Below the pieces are notes generated by a model. That model was not told the DNA's origin and ran no database searches. It saw only the letters and a list, made by a program, of their open reading frames with translations. Positions 61,043 through 64,000 of a stretch of DNA of 64,000 bases are shown in pieces; within the stretch, counting starts at the first letter, position 1; every line of letters starts with the position of its first letter. Origin of the DNA: Bradyrhizobium sp. OK095 (GTDB lineage: Bacteria; Pseudomonadota; Alphaproteobacteria; Rhizobiales; Xanthobacteraceae). The stretch covers positions 310,001 through 374,000 of the forward strand of contig NZ_FOBX01000005.1 in the NCBI RefSeq assembly GCF_900109945.1, read 5' to 3'. Both the position numbers and the translations under genes were made by a program.

Positions 61043-61819
61043 ATGACTGCAATGATGGCTTCTAATCTGGTTTCGCGCTGGTCCGGTGCACTCTGGTCGG
61101 GAGCACTCGGCATCTGCGCCATCGTCGCCGTCATTCGTCCCGCAGAAGCTGATCCCCGCGCCGTTGTCGAATTGTTTACCTCGCAGGGCTGCTCGTCCTG
61201 CCCGCCCGCCGACAAGGTCATCGGCGATCTCTCCAGCGATCCCTCGATCATCGCGCTGAGCATGCCGATCGATTATTGGGACTATCTCGGCTGGAAAGAC
61301 ACGCTCGCGGATTCGCGCTTCTCGGCGCGGCAGCGCGCCTATTCCCGCATGCGCGGCGACCGCGAGGTCTACACCCCGCAAGTCGTGGTCAACGGTTCGG
61401 CGCATGTCATTGGCAGTGATCGTGCCGGCATCGAGAGCGCGATCGGCAAGACCGACAACAGCGCGGGCGTGATGAGCGTGCCGGTGACGATGTCGCTCTC
61501 GGGCAAGCAGATCAACGTCTCGGTGGCCGCGAGCAAGGAGCCTGCGGTTTCGCACGGCGAGGTCTGGATTTGCTCGATCACGAAATCGGTGCCGATCTCG
61601 ATCGCCAAGGGTGAAAATCGCGGACAGCAACTCACCTATCACAACGTCGTGCGCAACCTGCTCAAGGTCGGCGACTGGAACGGACGTTCGGAAAGCTGGA
61701 CGGTGCCGCTGGAAAACCTCACGCGCGACGGCGTCGACGGCGCGGTGGTCTACGTCCAGGATGGCAGCCGCGAGAAGCCGGGCCCGATGCTCGGCGCTGC
61801 GTATACGTCGCTGCACTGA
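61043..61819 (+). CDS. Secreted DUF1223 thioredoxin-like protein
   Basis: A 258-residue protein with a signal sequence (about 1-35, PAEA-D). It then has VVELFTSQGCSSCPPADKVIGDL, giving a CxxC at about residue 50 (GCSSCPP), a thioredoxin-like beginning, and QVVVNGSAHVIGSDR with a cis-Pro-type position. The second half is beta-rich. DUF1223 proteins are common in alphaproteobacteria; a redox role is inferred from the CxxC. ATG 61043; a GTG at 61022 is an alternative. Confidence 0.86.
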   Translation: MTAMMASNLVSRWSGALWSGALGICAIVAVIRPAEADPRAVVELFTSQGCSSCPPADKVIGDLSSDPSIIALSMPIDYWDYLGWKDTLADSRFSARQRAYSRMRGDREVYTPQVVVNGSAHVIGSDRAGIESAIGKTDNSAGVMSVPVTMSLSGKQINVSVAASKEPAVSHGEVWICSITKSVPISIAKGENRGQQLTYHNVVRNLLKVGDWNGRSESWTVPLENLTRDGVDGAVVYVQDGSREKPGPMLGAAYTSLH

Positions 61820-61861
61820 AGCGAACGCTTCGAGTCTCTGATCTCCGAAGACTACTCTCAA

Positions 61862-61973
61862 TCCTCATGGTGAGGAGCGCGCCCTTGCGCGCGTCTCGAA
61901 CCATGCAGGCCCGACTGACGCAGCTCGGCCTCGATCCTTCGAGACGCCGCTTACGCGGCTCCTCAGGATGAGG
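61862..61973. repeat. Palindromic repeat family E, copy 2
   Basis: Arms tcctcatggtgaggagcgcg and cggctcctcaggatgagg; inner arms gtctcgaacc and ccttcgagac. Related to 52298-52406. Confidence 0.85.
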
Positions 61974-62034
61974 GGAGGGAGTTTAGCGCTACTCAGGGAA
62001 AAGCGGGTCGAGCCAGAAACATCCCGACACAAAC

Positions 62035-62060
62035 AAAAAAGGACCAACTTGCGTTGGCCC
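62035..62060 (-). terminator. Intrinsic terminator of candidate small RNA
   Basis: On the minus strand, GGGCCAAC, tetraloop GCAA, GUUGGUCC, then six U. A textbook terminator with no protein gene upstream of it on that strand. Confidence 0.88.
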
Positions 62061-62160
62061 TCCTTGTCGTGCGTACAGACCCGATCCTGTTCGACCCCGG
62101 GGGGCTGGGGGCTGAGGAATCCGGAACCGAAAGGACCGGGTCAACGCACACAAGTCTTTT
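62035..62160 (-). ncRNA. Candidate structured small RNA
   Basis: About 125 bases on the minus strand. The ends pair: 62150-62154 with 62063-62067 (CUUGU/ACAAG), 62144-62149 with 62069-62074 (GUGCGU/ACGCAC) and 62137-62142 with 62078-62083 (GACCCG/CGGGUC). An inner helix joins 62115-62121 to 62083-62088. The top loop is C-rich (CAGCCCCCAGCCCCCC), able to pair with G-rich ribosome sites. A strong terminator ends it. No frame of any length fits. The overall irregular hairpin recalls 6S RNA, but I cannot assign a family. The 5' end is approximate; no clear promoter was found. Confidence 0.6.
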
Positions 62161-62408
62161 CGCAATGCAGGGCGGCAGGCGCTTGGCGGAAAAGCGGCGA
62201 CACTATGATTCCTGCTAACGATCCCGTGACGGATCGCCGCGACAGAGTTCCACCGTTGCGTGTGTCATGATTCGCCGCCGATCCGATCGGTTGAATGAGG
62301 AGCCTCTTGCGGAGGGGAACAGTTGGCGCAATCATGCAATTGTCATGATCCGCGTTTCCCGGACGGTCTTCGCGGACGCGATCATCCAGATGCGTCAGGA
62401 GGCGTTCC

Positions 62409-62777
62409 ATGAGTCTATCGGAGGATGCCGATCCGAGCGGGCAGCGCGCGGCGGCGCATCCCGCCGCTGCGACGACGCACCCGAACCGGGTGACGTTCAA
62501 CCGGATCGAGCTGCACCGCATTCTCAATCTCTACGGCCGCATGGTCGCCAACGGCGAGTGGCGCGACTATGCCATCGACTTCCTGAAAGACCGTGCCGTG
62601 TTCTCGGTCTTCCGCCGCGCCTCGGAAGTGCCGATCTACCGCATCGAGAAAGATCCGCGCCTGGCCCGCAAGCAGGGCATGTACAGCGTGATCTCGGCGA
62701 CCGGCCTGATCCTGCGCCGCGGTCACGAGCTCGAGCGTGTGCTGCTGGTGATCGATCGGAAATTGGCGGTGGTTTGA
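62409..62777 (+). CDS. DUF2794-domain protein
   Basis: A 122-residue cytoplasmic protein. After a variable, Ala/His/Pro-rich start (about 1-27) comes the domain VTFNRIELHRILNLYGRMVANGEWRDYAIDFLKDRAVFSVFRRASEVPIYRIEKDPRLARKQGMYSVIS...GHELERVL. DUF2794 is found almost only in alphaproteobacteria and has no known role. ATG 62409 with an aggagg site eight bases upstream. A short palindromic repeat follows. Confidence 0.92.
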   Translation: MSLSEDADPSGQRAAAHPAAATTHPNRVTFNRIELHRILNLYGRMVANGEWRDYAIDFLKDRAVFSVFRRASEVPIYRIEKDPRLARKQGMYSVISATGLILRRGHELERVLLVIDRKLAVV

Positions 62778-62786
62778 CGCGATCCT

Positions 62787-62861
62787 TAGCCCGGATGAGC
62801 GTAGCGACATCCGGGTCTTTGCTTGTGGTGTCCCGGGTATCGCTCCGCTCACCCGGGCTAC
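62787..62861. repeat. Short palindromic repeat family F
   Basis: Two hairpins side by side: tagcccggatgagcgtagcg with acatccgggtc, then cccgggtatcgctccgctca with cccgggcta. Seen once in the window; of a type frequent in Bradyrhizobium. Confidence 0.75.
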
Positions 62862-62871
62862 GAGACCGAGC

Positions 62872-63402
62872 CTACGTCCCCGGCACCGTACCCGCGCCCT
62901 CGCCGAGATCGCGCTGCATCATCACCGTATCCAGCCAGCGGCCGAATTTCAGCCCGACACTGGGATGCGTGCCGATCATCTTGAAGCCGCCACGCGTGTG
63001 CACGCCGATCGAGCCGGCATTGGCGGAATCGCCGATCACCGCGATCATCTGGCGGAAGCCGCGCGCCTCGCATTCGGTGATCAGCCGCTCCAGCAGCAAT
63101 GAGCCGATGCCGCGGCGGTGGAATGAGGGATTTAGATAGATCGAGTTCTCGACCGTGAAGCGGTAGGCTGGCCGCGGCCGGTAGGCGCCGGCATAGGCGT
63201 AACCGGCCACACGTCCCTCGAGGATGGCGACGAAATAGGGATAACCGCCGTCCACCAGCGCGCGATAGCGCCGCGTCATCTCGGTGAGGTCGGGCGGCTC
63301 CAGCTCGAACGTCGCGGTGCCCTCGCGGACAGCCTGCTGGTAGATGGCGGTGATGGCGGGGAGGTCGGCCTCAACGGTGGGCCTGATATCGGGTGCGGAC
63401 AT
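62872..63402 (-). CDS. GNAT N-acetyltransferase (phosphinothricin-acetyltransferase-like)
   Basis: A 176-residue single GNAT domain. It begins IRPTVEADLPAITAIYQQAVREGTATFELEPPD and has AGYAYAGAYRPRPAYRFTVENSIYLNPSFHRRGIGSLLLERLI with the acetyl-CoA loop HRRGIG, then the IGDSANAGSIGVHTRGGF pattern. This is the layout of the Pat/Bar and methionine-sulfone acetyltransferase branch. The true acceptor is unknown. ATG 63402. Confidence 0.9.
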   Translation of the reverse strand: MSAPDIRPTVEADLPAITAIYQQAVREGTATFELEPPDLTEMTRRYRALVDGGYPYFVAILEGRVAGYAYAGAYRPRPAYRFTVENSIYLNPSFHRRGIGSLLLERLITECEARGFRQMIAVIGDSANAGSIGVHTRGGFKMIGTHPSVGLKFGRWLDTVMMQRDLGEGAGTVPGT

Positions 63403-63462
63403 GGGGCGAGATTAAAGCCTTCGCCCGGCCGCTGGAAGGGGCCACAGCGCATCCACATACTC

Positions 63463-63551
63463 CGTCATTGCGAGGAGCCCTTGCGACGAAGCAATCCAGA
63501 AATGCATCCATGGAGGCACTCTGGATTGCTTCGCTTCGCTCGCAATGACGG
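63463..63551. repeat. Palindromic repeat family A, copy 3
   Basis: Begins cgtcattgcgaggagccctt and ends gcttcgctcgcaatgacgg, the reverse orientation of the copy at 19243-19330. It lies between the GNAT gene and the terminator of the Bax-inhibitor gene. Confidence 0.9.
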
Positions 63552-63579
63552 CGCTCGCGCGGCACACCCCGCCCAAACA

Positions 63580-63605
63580 AAAACCCCGGCCTCTCGGCCG
63601 GGGTT
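63580..63605 (-). terminator. Intrinsic terminator of Bax-inhibitor-1 gene
   Basis: On the minus strand, stem aaccccggcc / ggccggggtt with a four-base loop, then TTTTTG. Confidence 0.9.
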
Positions 63606-63631
63606 CGTGTCCGTTCTCTCGTCCGTAGCGC

Positions 63632-64000
63632 TTAGTCGCGCTGGCCGAGGAGCTGCAGCAGCAGCGTGAACAGGTTGATGAAGTTCAGGTACAGCGACAG
63701 GGCGCCGGTGATGGCCGCACGCTCTGCGACGTCACCGCCGGCCGAGGCGTAGCCGTAGATGTAGTCGTTCTTCAGCCGCTGGGTATCCCAGGCGGTGAGG
63801 CCCGCGAACACCAGCACGCCGCCCACGGACACGATGAACTGCAGCATCGAGCTGGCCAGGAACATGTTCACCAGGCTCGCGATGATGATGCCGATCAGGC
63901 CCATGAACAGGAACGAGCCCATGGCAGTCATGTCACGCTTGGTGGTGTAGCCGTAGAGGCTCAGCGCACCGAACGTCGCCGCGGTGATGAAGAACACCCG
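63632..64000 (-). CDS. Bax inhibitor-1/YccA-family membrane protein, 5' partial
   Basis: The last 122 or so codons of an integral membrane protein; the start lies beyond the window end (a GTG at 63997 is an internal Val). Visible helices and landmarks: FFITAATFGALSLYGYTTKRDMTAMGSFLFMGLIGIIIASLVNMFL, VSVGGVLVFAGLTAWDTQRLKNDY and the end GALSLYLNFINLFTLLLQLLGQRD, all typical of the BI-1 family. Members form pH- or calcium-sensitive channels or interact with FtsH (YccA). Confidence 0.95.
   Translation of the reverse strand, partial: RVFFITAATFGALSLYGYTTKRDMTAMGSFLFMGLIGIIIASLVNMFLASSMLQFIVSVGGVLVFAGLTAWDTQRLKNDYIYGYASAGGDVAERAAITGALSLYLNFINLFTLLLQLLGQRD

Larger units (their letters stand above)
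61820..62408. other. Intergenic region with repeat E2 and a candidate RNA gene
   Basis: Nearly 600 bases without a protein gene. From left to right it holds a palindromic repeat (61862-61973), a spacer, a minus-strand structured RNA with its terminator (62035-62160), and 250 bases upstream of the DUF2794 gene. Confidence 0.7.

Overview
The window is a gene-dense, GC-rich alphaproteobacterial chromosome segment. Gene content and order point to Bradyrhizobium or a close relative (inference). The grounds are an sdhCDAB operon, a ccmABCD-ccmG cytochrome c maturation cluster next to acnA, a BacA-like ABC transporter with a fused ATPase (the BclA type), a DUF2794 protein, and several families of palindromic intergenic repeats of a kind common in that genus. 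I see no rRNA, tRNA, CRISPR array, prophage, insertion sequence or replication origin.

Layout. 0-6 kb: 3' part of rlmN, a small membrane protein, a PAP2 phosphatase, argG, a DUF4019 membrane protein and a secreted serine hydrolase. 6-15 kb, minus strand: a proline-rich OmpA-domain protein, a VOC protein, an FkbM-type methyltransferase, a BclA-like transporter and a hybrid sensor kinase. 14.4-17.9 kb: sdhCDAB. 18-26 kb: a TauE/SafE permease, malonyl-CoA synthetase divergent from an SDR, a fasciclin protein, a cytochrome b561 plus molybdopterin oxidoreductase pair, and an MFS transporter. 26-32 kb: leuB, a hexapeptide acetyltransferase, asd, a beta-carbonic anhydrase and a CitE-type lyase. 32.8-39.7 kb is the most accessory part: uncharacterised secreted proteins, a chimeric duplication remnant, a glycosyltransferase, leuD and a run of small low-complexity secreted proteins. 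40-46 kb: leuC and the ffh-rpsP-rimM-trmD-rplS translation and SRP operon. 46-54 kb: a Tat-exported MBL hydrolase, a periplasmic effector-binding/SIMPL pair, dapF-mtaB, DUF2336, an RluA-type synthase, and ftsY with an inner-membrane YciB-type protein. 54.8-57.9 kb: ccmABCD plus ccmG. 58-64 kb: acnA, a DUF1223 protein, a candidate small RNA, DUF2794, a GNAT acetyltransferase and a Bax-inhibitor-1 protein cut by the window end.

How the genes work together. leuB, leuC and leuD supply leucine synthesis from three separate loci. asd and dapF belong to the lysine/diaminopimelate route and argG to arginine synthesis. acnA and sdhCDAB are TCA-cycle enzymes, and the ccm genes make the c-type cytochromes of the respiratory chain. 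Ffh and FtsY, both encoded here, are the two GTPases of co-translational membrane targeting.

The most unusual items are four. (1) A minus-strand structured RNA with an intrinsic terminator at 62.04-62.16 kb. (2) A chimeric duplication scar at 34.3-34.5 kb that joins the tail of one gene to a deleted copy of citE. (3) A family of tiny secreted proteins that share an N-terminal module but have unrelated His/Arg- or Gly/His-rich tails. (4) At least six families of palindromic repeats, one carrying an inserted palindrome and one supplying the C-terminus of RimM. No wholly new multi-gene defence or mobile system is evident.
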